Shown here: one piece after another, positions 45,761 through 53,393 of the stretch | Layout of the letters: every line of letters begins with the position of its first letter | Numbering within the stretch: the first letter of the stretch is position 1 | Source of the DNA: Acidobacteriota bacterium | GTDB taxonomy: Bacteria > Acidobacteriota > Terriglobia > Bryobacterales > Bryobacteraceae | Reading direction: 5' to 3' | Assembly (NCBI GenBank): GCA_029776225.1 | Contig: JAKOTR010000054.1 | Coordinates: 124,001-188,000 of the forward strand | DNA: 64,000 nucleotides | Translations under genes and position numbers: made by a program | Notes under the pieces: model-generated | Seen by the model: the letters and a program-made list of their open reading frames with translations, nothing else | Database searches by the model: none | What the model was told of the DNA's origin: nothing

Positions 45761-46426
45761 ATGGTAGCTTTACTGGTTCTGGCAACGTTCGTTGTGTTTA
45801 TCACCGTTGATGTCTTACTGCACCGCGAAAAGTACAAGTTCCGCGTGGCAGAAACCGAAACTCCGCAGGCGAAAGACGGGCCCCTACCGGTCGTAGCCGG
45901 TGTCACCCTGCCCGAGGCGCTGGCCTATCACCCCGGCCACGCATGGGCCCTGGATGCCGGTAACGGCAGGATAAGAATAGGCTTAGACGAATTCGCCGCC
46001 AGCCTGCTGGGCTCCATCGAGAAGGTGGAGGTCCCCCAACGCGGACGCTGGTTCCGGCAAGGGGAAAAGGGCTGGTCGGTGATCACCCCCCAGGGCGAAG
46101 CGACGATGCTTGCGCCCGCGGAGGGCGAGATCGTGGCCGTAAACGATAAAGCCCTAGCCGACCCGGCGGTTATCACGAAAGACCCCTACGGCGCCGGCTG
46201 GCTTCTGGAAATCTTCTCTCCGGACACTCAGGTCAGCTTCCGGAATCTGCTCACGGGCGCCTTGGCAAAGAGGTGGATGGAGCAGTCGATGATGGAGCTG
46301 CGCCAGGCCCTCGCCCCGATGGCCACCATGACCGCCCTGGACGGTGGAAGGATATCTCCGCAATTGGGCACTGAATTGCCACAGGAAAAATGGCGTGAGG
46401 TGACCCGGCACTTCTTCCGTTCCTGA
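45761..46426 (+). CDS. Membrane-anchored GcvH-like protein lacking the lipoyl lysine
   Basis: A 221-residue protein. Residues 2-20 form a membrane helix followed by the basic stretch HREKYKFR, so the rest should face the cytoplasm. Residues ~50-150 clearly follow glycine-cleavage H protein: HPGHAWA, IGLDEFAASLLGSIEKVEVP, APAEGEIVAVND and DPYGAGWLLEI. Aligned to E. coli GcvH through APVSGEIVAVN, the lipoylated lysine of ESVKA falls on Gln111 (TPQGEA), so it should not carry lipoate. The C-terminal 70 residues (helical, Met-rich) are extra. AAGGAGG is an excellent ribosome site 7 bases before the ATG. It heads an operon with ferredoxin and NrfD-like genes; a structural or electron-transfer adaptor role is inferred. 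Confidence 0.82.
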   Translation: MVALLVLATFVVFITVDVLLHREKYKFRVAETETPQAKDGPLPVVAGVTLPEALAYHPGHAWALDAGNGRIRIGLDEFAASLLGSIEKVEVPQRGRWFRQGEKGWSVITPQGEATMLAPAEGEIVAVNDKALADPAVITKDPYGAGWLLEIFSPDTQVSFRNLLTGALAKRWMEQSMMELRQALAPMATMTALDGGRISPQLGTELPQEKWREVTRHFFRS

Positions 46427-46440
46427 TTAGGAGATCTTGA

Positions 46441-47202
46441 ATGCGCGCACTACTTTTCGATACTACGCGGTGTGTCGGGTGCGGCTCGTGCATGGTTGCC
46501 TGCCGTGAGAGCAACGGCCTTCCGGAGACGGATGCGCCGGACCTCACGGAGAACCAGTTCACCGTGCTCAAGACCGTTCCCGGCAACGACGGCGACGTAA
46601 CGTACAGGCGATTGTGCATGCACTGCCAGGACCCGACGTGCGCGTCGGTGTGCCCCGTGGGCGCGCTGAAAAAGACGCCCAACGGCCCGGTGGTCTACGA
46701 GCCCGAAATTTGCCTCGGCTGCCGGTACTGCATCCAGGCATGCCCATTCGGCGTGCCTCGTTACGAGTGGTCGTCGCTGGCCCCGCGTGTGCGCAAATGT
46801 ACGTTCTGCGCGGACCGGCTGGCCGCGGGCAAGATCAATGCCTGCGCCGAAGCGTGCCCGACCGGCGCGACGCAGGCCGGCGAGCGCGAAGAATTGCTTA
46901 AAGAAGCGCGGGCGCGCCTGGCAGCCGAACCGGAGAAATACGTTCAGAAGATTTATGGGGAACACGATGCGGGGGGCACGTCGGTCCTGATGCTCTCCTC
47001 GGTGCCCTTCACGCAGCTCGGGCTGCCGGACAATCTGCCCGCCGAGCCGCTGCCGCTGCTGACCTTCCGGGTCCTGTCGAAAATCCCGACCCTCGCCGGG
47101 GCCGGCAGTTGCGTGCTGGCCGGGCTGTGGTGGCTGACCAATAGGAAGGCGGAGGTTGCGAAGGCCGAAGGCCGCGCGCCGCGGAAGGGGGAGCGGCGAT
47201 GA
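46441..47202 (+). CDS. Ferredoxin-like protein with four [4Fe-4S] motifs and a C-terminal membrane anchor
   Basis: A 253-residue HybA/DmsB/NrfC-type electron-transfer subunit. Sixteen cysteines form four cluster motifs: C11/14/17/21 (CVGCGSCMVAC), C59/62/67/71 (CMHC...CASVC), C91/94/97/101 (CLGCRYCIQAC) and C120/123/135/139 (CTFC...CAEAC). A hydrophobic helix near residues 215-237 anchors it. There is no twin-arginine signal, unlike E. coli HybA, so the clusters face the cytoplasm. It lies 14 bp after the GcvH-like gene and overlaps the NrfD-like gene as ATGA, forming a ferredoxin/quinone module with no catalytic subunit nearby. Confidence 0.9.
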   Translation: MRALLFDTTRCVGCGSCMVACRESNGLPETDAPDLTENQFTVLKTVPGNDGDVTYRRLCMHCQDPTCASVCPVGALKKTPNGPVVYEPEICLGCRYCIQACPFGVPRYEWSSLAPRVRKCTFCADRLAAGKINACAEACPTGATQAGEREELLKEARARLAAEPEKYVQKIYGEHDAGGTSVLMLSSVPFTQLGLPDNLPAEPLPLLTFRVLSKIPTLAGAGSCVLAGLWWLTNRKAEVAKAEGRAPRKGERR

Positions 47203-48353
47203 CGAGAGTTCGGGCGATTTTCTGGCGCGTGGTGGCGCTGGCGATCCTGTCGGCGGGCGCCTACAGCACTTGGGTGCGATTCACGCAGGGGCTCGGCGCC
47301 TCGACCAATCTGAGCGACGAGTATCCCTGGGGATTGTGGATCGGCTTCGACATTCTCTGCGGCGTGGGACTGGCCGCCGGGGGATTCGCCATCACGTCGG
47401 CGGTCTATATTCTGCATTTGGAGAAACTCCGGCCGCTGGTGCGGCCTACCGTGCTGACGGCGTTTCTCGGATACTTGCTGGTGATTTGCGGCCTGCTGTT
47501 CGATCTTGGCAGGCCCTGGAACATCTGGCGGGCGGTGGTCTGGTGGAATCCGCGCTCGGTGATGTTTGAAGTCGCCTGGTGCGTGATGCTGTACACGACG
47601 GTGCTGGCGCTGGAGTTCTCGCCGGTTCTTTTTGAGAGGCTCCGGTGGGAGCGCGCGCTCAAGGTAGTCAAGATCATCGTCGTACCGCTGGTGGGGCTGG
47701 GCTTCATTCTCTCGACGCTCCATCAGTCCTCGCTCGGAAGCCTCTACCTGATTCTGCCCACGAAGCTCCATCCGCTCTGGTATTCGCCGCTGTTGCCGGT
47801 GTTGTTCTGGATCTCGGCGGTCGCCGCCGGCCTGGCGATGGTGATCTTTGAGAGCGGCATGAGCGCGCGGGCGTTCGGACGGGCGCTCGAGTTCCATCTG
47901 CTCCAGGGCGTCGCCAAGGTGATGGTGCTGTTCTTGGGGCTGTTCTTGATGGTGCGCCTGTTCGACCTCGGCGCGCGCGGCGTCCTCGGAACGGCGTTCA
48001 CCGGCAGCTACGAAATGGCGATGTTCTGGGTGGAGACCGCCCTGCTCGCCGTGCCGATGGTGCTGGCGGCGTTCCGGAAAATCCGGGCCAACCCGCAGGC
48101 GCTCTTTGCATGTTCCGTGATGGCGGTCGGGGGCTTTCTGGTGAACCGGCTGAACGTTGCGGTGACCGGCCTGGAGGCGTCCGCCGGCGGTCGCTACGTG
48201 CCCTCGTGGATGGAGGTTTCCATCACGCTGTCGCTTGTGGTCGTAGGTTTGGCCGCTTTCCGGTACGCGGCGCAGTATCTGCCGGTATTTCACTCCTTGA
48301 AGTCGGAGGAAGTAAAGGAGGAATTGCCCACCCAGGTGTATGCGCAGCCTTAG
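47199..48353 (+). CDS. NrfD/HybB-family membrane quinone-interacting protein
   Basis: A 384-residue protein with about ten membrane helices of the NrfD/PsrC/HybB family, which exchanges electrons between a partner ferredoxin and the quinone pool. Typical HybB features are YPWGLWIGFDILCGVGLAAGGF near the start, FLGYLLVICGLLFDLGRPWNIW, HPLWYSPLLPVLFWISA and a late GGRYVPSWMEVSIT. These proteins bind no haem but form the quinone site. The stop overlaps the histidine kinase start by 14 bp, so the sensor is translated from the same message. Confidence 0.9.
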   Translation: MTRVRAIFWRVVALAILSAGAYSTWVRFTQGLGASTNLSDEYPWGLWIGFDILCGVGLAAGGFAITSAVYILHLEKLRPLVRPTVLTAFLGYLLVICGLLFDLGRPWNIWRAVVWWNPRSVMFEVAWCVMLYTTVLALEFSPVLFERLRWERALKVVKIIVVPLVGLGFILSTLHQSSLGSLYLILPTKLHPLWYSPLLPVLFWISAVAAGLAMVIFESGMSARAFGRALEFHLLQGVAKVMVLFLGLFLMVRLFDLGARGVLGTAFTGSYEMAMFWVETALLAVPMVLAAFRKIRANPQALFACSVMAVGGFLVNRLNVAVTGLEASAGGRYVPSWMEVSITLSLVVVGLAAFRYAAQYLPVFHSLKSEEVKEELPTQVYAQP

Positions 48354-49941
48354 CGCGAAGCTGATTGCGGGGTTGGTGACGGGCCTGGCCGGCGTGCTCT
48401 TCTGGCTGGGCCTGGCCAACCTCCGTGTACTGCGCCAGAACCTGGAATCCACCGCGCTGCTGGCCGAGCAACGGATGGCCAGCGTGATCTTCCACTCCAC
48501 GCGGAACAGCATGCTGCGGAACGACCGCGAGCAGTTGCTCCAGATCGTTCAGTCGATCGGCGAGGAGCCGGCAGTGCGGCGGATCCGCATCCTGTCCAAG
48601 ACCGGCGAAATCCGGGTCTCGACGCTCCCCGAGGAAGTCGGCCAGATGCTGGACCAGAGGGCGGAGGCCTGTTACCTGTGCCACGCCACTTCGCAGCCGC
48701 TCACCAAACCGGACGCCAATCAGACTTACCGCTTTTACCGGATGAACGGCGAGCGCGTGATCGGGCTGATCCGCCCGATTGAAAACGAGCCGGCGTGTTC
48801 CGACGCCGCCTGCCATGCCCACCCGCCCTCGCAGCGCATTCTCGGCGTGCTCGACGTGGTGCTGTCGCTTGCCTCCGTAGACCAGGAGCTTGCCGCGCAC
48901 GAACGCCGCATGATCGCGCAGGTCACACTTTCCGCTGGCCTGATGATGGCGATGGCTTCGCTGCTGGTGTGGTTGCTGGTCAGCCGTCCCATCCGCCGCC
49001 TCATCGCCGGCGTGAAAATCCTCGGCTCGCGCCAGTTGAGCTACCGGTTCCGGCTCAAGCGCCGGGACGAAATCGGCGAGCTGGCCGCCGCGTTCGACAA
49101 CATGGCCGAGGAACTCCAGCAGGCCAATGACACCCTCGAAGAGCGCATACGCCGCAAGACCGCGGAGCTCGAAGCAGCGCAGGAGAAACTGATCCATTCG
49201 GAAAAGCTGGCCTCGCTCGGGGAACTCTCAGCCGCCGTAGCTCACGAGATCAACAACCCACTGGCCGGCATCGCTACCTACGCGCGTTTGCTCGAGAAGA
49301 AACTGGCCCCGCCGAAACCCGCGCTGGAGTGGATCCAGATCATCCAGCGGGAGAGTAAGCGCTGCGGCGAGATCGTCAACAACCTGCTGGTGTTCGCCCG
49401 CAAGCACAACACCGAGATGGCGCCCGCCGCCGTGAAAACAATCGTCGACCGCACGGTGGCGGTGGTGCAGCACAAGCTGCAGATGCACTCGGTTGAGTTG
49501 GAAACCGATGTGGCCGAACTGCCTTCCATCTATTGCGACGCCTCGCAGATCCAGCAGGTGCTGATCGCGATCATCATGAATGCCGTGGACGCGATCGCGA
49601 GCCAGGGTCCCAAGGGCGGCAACGTGCGCATCCGGGCGGCGATGCACGATGAAGCGCGGGTGGATATCGCCGTGACCAACGACGGTCCGCCCATACCGAA
49701 GGAAGTGCTGCCGCACATCTTCGAGCCTTTCTTCAGCACCAAACCGGCGGCTTCGGGCGTCGGGCTCGGGCTCGCCGTCGCATATGGAATTGTGAAGCGG
49801 CACGGAGGGGAGATCCAGGTGGAAACCGGCCCGGAGACGACATTCCACGTCATCCTGCCGGTCGGAGCGCCCCCCGGCGAAGCCAAGAAAACGGAGATTA
49901 CCGATGTCGGAAGAGAAACTGTCCATACTGATCGTCGATGA
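48340..49941 (+). CDS. Histidine kinase with c-type-heme motifs in its periplasmic domain
   Basis: A 533-residue membrane sensor kinase. TM1 is at ~7-27 and TM2 at ~192-214, enclosing a periplasmic domain of about 165 residues with CYLCH (111-115, a perfect CxxCH heme-attachment motif) and CSDAACH (153-159, Cx4CH, a less usual form). A HAMP linker and coiled coil follow. The H-box has His302 in SAAVAHEINNPLAG, and the ATPase domain has IMNAVDAI and GVGLGLAVAYGIV. It overlaps the next regulator gene by 38 bp. A heme-based sensor of redox potential or a small gas is the obvious inference; Geobacter heme-PAS sensors are a precedent. Confidence 0.9.
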   Translation: MRSLSAKLIAGLVTGLAGVLFWLGLANLRVLRQNLESTALLAEQRMASVIFHSTRNSMLRNDREQLLQIVQSIGEEPAVRRIRILSKTGEIRVSTLPEEVGQMLDQRAEACYLCHATSQPLTKPDANQTYRFYRMNGERVIGLIRPIENEPACSDAACHAHPPSQRILGVLDVVLSLASVDQELAAHERRMIAQVTLSAGLMMAMASLLVWLLVSRPIRRLIAGVKILGSRQLSYRFRLKRRDEIGELAAAFDNMAEELQQANDTLEERIRRKTAELEAAQEKLIHSEKLASLGELSAAVAHEINNPLAGIATYARLLEKKLAPPKPALEWIQIIQRESKRCGEIVNNLLVFARKHNTEMAPAAVKTIVDRTVAVVQHKLQMHSVELETDVAELPSIYCDASQIQQVLIAIIMNAVDAIASQGPKGGNVRIRAAMHDEARVDIAVTNDGPPIPKEVLPHIFEPFFSTKPAASGVGLGLAVAYGIVKRHGGEIQVETGPETTFHVILPVGAPPGEAKKTEITDVGRETVHTDRR

Positions 49942-51262
49942 CGAGGAGGTCGTCCGCGACTCGCTCGTACACTGGTTTACCGAGGAGGGCTACGATGTCG
50001 ACTCCTCGGCCAGCGCGCCGGACGCGCTGTCGAAACTGGCCGGACGCGAATTTGATCTCGTGATCGCCGATATCCGAATGCCCGGTATGGATGGCATCGA
50101 GCTGCTGGAAAAGATCCGCTCCGAGCAGCTCGACACAAGCGTGATCGTCATGACCGGCTACGCTTCGGTGGAAACGGCCGTGCGCGCCCTCAAGCACGGC
50201 GCTTTCGACTACATCACCAAGCCCTTCGACCCGGACGACCTTTCGGTGGTGGTGCGCAACGCGCTGGAGCAGCACAGGCTGAAACGCGAGAACCGCATGC
50301 TGCGGCAGCAGCTCACCGAGGAGGCCTCGCTCAACGAACTAATCGGCGGGAGCGACGCCATGCGCCGCGTGCGCGAGCAGATCGAAACCGTAGCCGGCGT
50401 CGATTCCACCGTGCTGATTGAGGGCGAAAGCGGCACCGGCAAGGAACTGGTGGCTCGGGCCATCCACCGCCTGAGCCCCCGCCGGTACAACCCCATGGTG
50501 GTGGTCCATTGCGGCGCGCTGACGGAAACGCTCATCGAAAGCGAGCTGTTCGGACACGAAAAGGGCGCGTTCACCGGCGCGCAGTACCGCAAGAAAGGCA
50601 AATTCGAAGCCGCCATGGGAGGCACCGTCTTCCTGGACGAGATCGCCGATATCAGCCTGAAAACTCAGACCGATCTGCTGCGGGTCCTCCAGGAGCGGGA
50701 AATCGTGCGGGTAGGCGGAACGCAAGCGATCAAGGTGGATTTCCGCGTGATCGCCGCGTCGAACCGCAACCTTGCGGAGATCGTGAAGGAGGGCAAGTTC
50801 CGCTCGGACCTCTTCTACCGCCTGAACGTCTTCACGATCCATCTGCCGCCCCTGCGCGAACGGCACGGCGACATCCCCCTACTCGCTACCCATTTCCTGG
50901 ATAAGTACAGCACCCAGATGAACCGCAAGTTCACCGGCTTCGACCGCGCGGCGATGGACATGCTCATCGCCCACAACTGGCCGGGGAACGTGCGGGAACT
51001 GGAGAATATCGTGGAGCGCGCCGTGGTCGTGGGGCACGAGCCGCTGATCCGGGCGCACGATCTGGCGCTGCCCCGCCCCGCGGAAGGCGCCGAGGACCTG
51101 AGTCTCGAAAGCGTGGAGCGCCGGCACATCGTGCGCGTGCTCGAAGACTTCGGCTGGAACCAGACTCAGGCCGCCAAAGCGCTGGGCATCGATCGCGTGA
51201 CCTTGTACCACAAGATCCGCAGGTATGGCCTGAAGCCGCCCGCCAAAGCGGCCCGCGTCTGA
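49904..51262 (+). CDS. NtrC-family sigma54-dependent response regulator
   Basis: A 452-residue cytoplasmic activator. The receiver domain (1-120) has the acidic pair DDEE, phosphorylation site Asp56 in VIADIRMPG, and the KPF lysine near 106. The AAA+ domain has Walker A GESGTGKE (174-181), the sigma54-contacting loop GAFTGA (221-226), Walker B GTVFLDEI and the arginine-containing RLNVFTIHLPPLRER. A Fis-type HTH closes it (NQTQAAKALGIDRVTLYHKI). It is co-encoded with the heme kinase, its likely partner. A sigma54 promoter at 51861, before the radical SAM gene, is a probable target. Confidence 0.94.
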   Translation: MSEEKLSILIVDDEEVVRDSLVHWFTEEGYDVDSSASAPDALSKLAGREFDLVIADIRMPGMDGIELLEKIRSEQLDTSVIVMTGYASVETAVRALKHGAFDYITKPFDPDDLSVVVRNALEQHRLKRENRMLRQQLTEEASLNELIGGSDAMRRVREQIETVAGVDSTVLIEGESGTGKELVARAIHRLSPRRYNPMVVVHCGALTETLIESELFGHEKGAFTGAQYRKKGKFEAAMGGTVFLDEIADISLKTQTDLLRVLQEREIVRVGGTQAIKVDFRVIAASNRNLAEIVKEGKFRSDLFYRLNVFTIHLPPLRERHGDIPLLATHFLDKYSTQMNRKFTGFDRAAMDMLIAHNWPGNVRELENIVERAVVVGHEPLIRAHDLALPRPAEGAEDLSLESVERRHIVRVLEDFGWNQTQAAKALGIDRVTLYHKIRRYGLKPPAKAARV

Positions 51263-51283
51263 TCCCGCCGAGGCGGAGCGGAA

Positions 51284-51799
51284 GTGATTCTGGTTCCTGT
51301 GGGTGAGTTCCCGGAGTGGCTGCTGGCGCGGCTTTCGCGCCGCACCCGCATCCCGCTCGGCCCCCCGCGCGTGGATCCGGCCGTCGCCTGGAACCCGGGC
51401 CGGGGGCAATATGATTCCAACCGGCTGCTGGCCGAGCTGAAGGCGCACTACGACGGCGTGGTGATCGGCGCTACCGCGTGCGACCTCTTCATCCCGGTCC
51501 TGACGTTCGTGTTCGGCGAGGCGGAGATGCGGGGGCGCGCCGCCATCTTTTCGATTCACCGGTTGCGAGAGGAGTTTTACGGCCTGCCGGAGAACGCCAG
51601 GCTGCTCGAAAGCCGTGCGTTGCGTGAACTGCTGCACGAACTCGGACACCTCAGAGGCCTGGCGCACTGTCAGGACTGGTCCTGCATCATGAGTTCGGCG
51701 CACTCGGTCGAGCGCGTCGACACCCGCGGCGATAAGTTCTGCCACGACTGCCGCCTCAAGCTGGAAGCCGCCGGAGCAGCGCATGGCGTGCCGGCTTGA
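51284..51799 (+). CDS. Archaemetzincin-like zinc metalloprotease
   Basis: A 171-residue protein with the archaemetzincin signature HELGHLRGLAHC (residues 118-129), then Cx4C...M (C134, M136) and CHDC (153-156). This matches HExxHxxGxxHCx4CxM...CxxC, apart from one residue less before the final CxxC. The first three histidines bind the catalytic zinc and the four cysteines a structural zinc. No signal peptide is visible, so it should be cytoplasmic, like other members of the family. It starts 21 bp after the NtrC-type gene (GTG start) and is likely cotranscribed. The target protein is unknown. Confidence 0.88.
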   Translation: MILVPVGEFPEWLLARLSRRTRIPLGPPRVDPAVAWNPGRGQYDSNRLLAELKAHYDGVVIGATACDLFIPVLTFVFGEAEMRGRAAIFSIHRLREEFYGLPENARLLESRALRELLHELGHLRGLAHCQDWSCIMSSAHSVERVDTRGDKFCHDCRLKLEAAGAAHGVPA

Positions 51800-51860
51800 G
51801 TTAAGGGGCGTTGCAGCGGCTTGTGTGCGCTGCGCGGGCCACACCCCGGCTTTCCGGAAG

Positions 51861-51876
51861 TGGCCTTTGAATTGCT
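51861..51876 (+). promoter_or_regulatory. Sigma54 (-24/-12) promoter
   Basis: TGGCctttgaaTTGCT fits the consensus TGGCAC-N5-TTGCW closely, and the invariant GG and GC are exactly ten bases apart (51862-51863 and 51874-51875). Transcription should start near 51886, about 25 bases before the radical SAM start. An inverted repeat GCAGCG / CGCTGC (51813-51818, 51828-51833) upstream could bind the activator. The NtrC-type gene ends 600 bp upstream. Confidence 0.7.
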
Positions 51877-51910
51877 CCGTGTACAGTGAGCAAAGAGGAG
51901 AAAAGGGCCC

Positions 51911-52960
51911 GTGAGGAATTTCGACGAAGCTCCGTTTCTGGTGATCTGGGAGGTGACGCGCGCCTGCGACCTTGCCTGCGTCCACTGCCGCGCCTCGGCC
52001 GATCCCGTGCGGCACCCGTTGGAACTCACCACCGAGGAAGGCTTCCGCCTGCTGGAAACCATCCGGGAGTTCGGCGACCCGATCATGATCTTCACCGGCG
52101 GCGACCCGCTCAAGCGGCCGGACCTTTTCCAGCTTCTGGAAAAGAGCGTCCAGCTCGGGCTGCGCACTACTCTTTCACCGAGTCCCACCCCGCTGCTCAC
52201 CGCGGACGCTATCGCGGGCTTCAAGCGCGTGGGAGTGGCCCGCATCTCGATTTCCGTGGACGGCTGGGATGCCGCTTCCCACGACAATTTCCGGCAGGTT
52301 CCGGGCTCGTTCGACCGCGCCATCTTCGCTCTCGAAGAAGCCCGGCGCATCGGGCTTTCCACCCAGATCAACACCACCGTCAGCCGGCACAACTACCGCC
52401 GCCTGGGCGAAATCGCCGATCTGGTTGACCGCACCGGCTCGGATATGTGGGACGTCTTTTTCCTCGTGCCGACCGGGCGCGGCGCCTCGCAGCAGGAACT
52501 TAACGCCGAAGAGTTCGAGGAAGTTTTCAACTTCCTTTACGAGCGCTCGAAAACCTCCCGCGCCGTGATCAAGACCACCGAGGCGATGCACTACCGGCGG
52601 TACTTGATGCAGCGGCGCAAGGCGGAGGGAGGCAGCAACGGCAAGAAGCATCCCGGCGACAACCCCCTGAACCGCATGGCAGGCATCAACAGCGGCCGCG
52701 GCTTCGTTTTCATCTCGAGGACCGGCGAGATTTACCCGAGCGGGTTTTTGCCGATCTCCTCGGGCAACGTGCGGCGGCACTCGCTGGTGGATGTCTACCG
52801 CAACGGGGCGCTGTTCCGCGTGCTGCGCGACAGCTCGTGCTTGAAAGGAAAGTGCGGCCTTTGCCAGTACCGCAACCTCTGCGGCGGCTCGCGTTCGCGC
52901 GCCTACGCCCTCACGGGCGATTACCTGGCCGAAGAGCCGCGGTGCATCCATCAACCCTGA
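51911..52960 (+). CDS. Radical SAM/SPASM-like enzyme
   Basis: A 349-residue radical SAM protein. The catalytic [4Fe-4S] motif is CDLACVHC (C19, C23, C26), followed by FTGGDPLKRPDLFQL, SISVDGWDAASHD and the SAM-binding QINTTVSRHN region. The C-terminus has CLKGKCGLCQYRNLCGGS and a final cysteine in EEPRC, a SPASM/twitch-like auxiliary cluster region. The layout resembles the TIGR04053/NirJ/AhbD-like group acting on peptides or tetrapyrroles, but the substrate is unknown. The GTG start has an AGAGGAG site and is driven from a sigma54 promoter. The archaemetzincin gene lies 111 bp upstream, and arsR-arsM follow with their own promoter. Confidence 0.88.
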   Translation: MRNFDEAPFLVIWEVTRACDLACVHCRASADPVRHPLELTTEEGFRLLETIREFGDPIMIFTGGDPLKRPDLFQLLEKSVQLGLRTTLSPSPTPLLTADAIAGFKRVGVARISISVDGWDAASHDNFRQVPGSFDRAIFALEEARRIGLSTQINTTVSRHNYRRLGEIADLVDRTGSDMWDVFFLVPTGRGASQQELNAEEFEEVFNFLYERSKTSRAVIKTTEAMHYRRYLMQRRKAEGGSNGKKHPGDNPLNRMAGINSGRGFVFISRTGEIYPSGFLPISSGNVRRHSLVDVYRNGALFRVLRDSSCLKGKCGLCQYRNLCGGSRSRAYALTGDYLAEEPRCIHQP

Positions 52961-52993
52961 GGCAGCGTTTCTCCTGAGTCGAATTTTTCGGTC

Positions 52994-53029
52994 TTGCTGA
53001 CTTCGATATTTCTGCTATTGTAGAAATAT
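52994..53029 (+). promoter_or_regulatory. arsR promoter and overlapping ArsR operator
   Basis: TTGCTG (52994-52999), 16 bp, TATTGT (53016-53021) form a sigma70-like promoter. The perfect inverted repeat ATATTTCT (53006-53013) / AGAAATAT (53022-53029) with an 8-bp spacer straddles the -10 and reaches into the arsR ATG at 53028. The arrangement fits ArsR autorepression, and the transcription start should fall at the ATG itself (leaderless message). Confidence 0.7.
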
Positions 53030-53393
53030 GAAAGTGAGGCAGGCCGACGTCGCCCGCTACGCGGATATGTTCGCCGCCATCGGCGCCGAACCCAGGCTCC
53101 GCATCCTGCGCCTGCTGCTCTCCGCTCATCCCGACGGTATGGTGGCCGGCGACATACAGGCCGAGCTGGAGATTCCCGGCTCCACGCTCTCCCATCACCT
53201 GGAGAAGCTGAAGAACGAGAATCTCATCTCGGTACGGCGCGACCGGCAATTCCTCTGGTACTCGGCCAACACCGAAACGCTGACGGAACTGCTGGCCTTT
53301 TTGTACTCCGAATGCTGTTCCCGAAGCTGCGCCGTGCGGCCGGAAAGCATTGTGGTCCCCCTGAAACCCTCGACTAAGAAAGGCAACCCATGA
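53028..53393 (+). CDS. arsR: ArsR-family transcriptional repressor (arsenite-responsive)
   Basis: A 121-residue winged-helix repressor. The DNA-recognition helix lies in [20 protein letters not shown] (about 52-71). The C-terminal YSECCSRSC places Cys96, Cys97 and Cys101 together, like the C-terminal As(III) site described for Acidithiobacillus ArsR, rather than the CxCxxC of plasmid R773 ArsR. Arsenite or antimonite binding would release it from the operator. The stop overlaps the arsM start as ATGA, and the operator overlaps its own promoter, so the pair is autoregulated. Confidence 0.92.
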   Translation: MKVRQADVARYADMFAAIGAEPRLRILRLLLSAHPDGMVAGDIQAELEIPGSTLSHHLEKLKNENLISVRRDRQFLWYSANTETLTELLAFLYSECCSRSCAVRPESIVVPLKPSTKKGNP

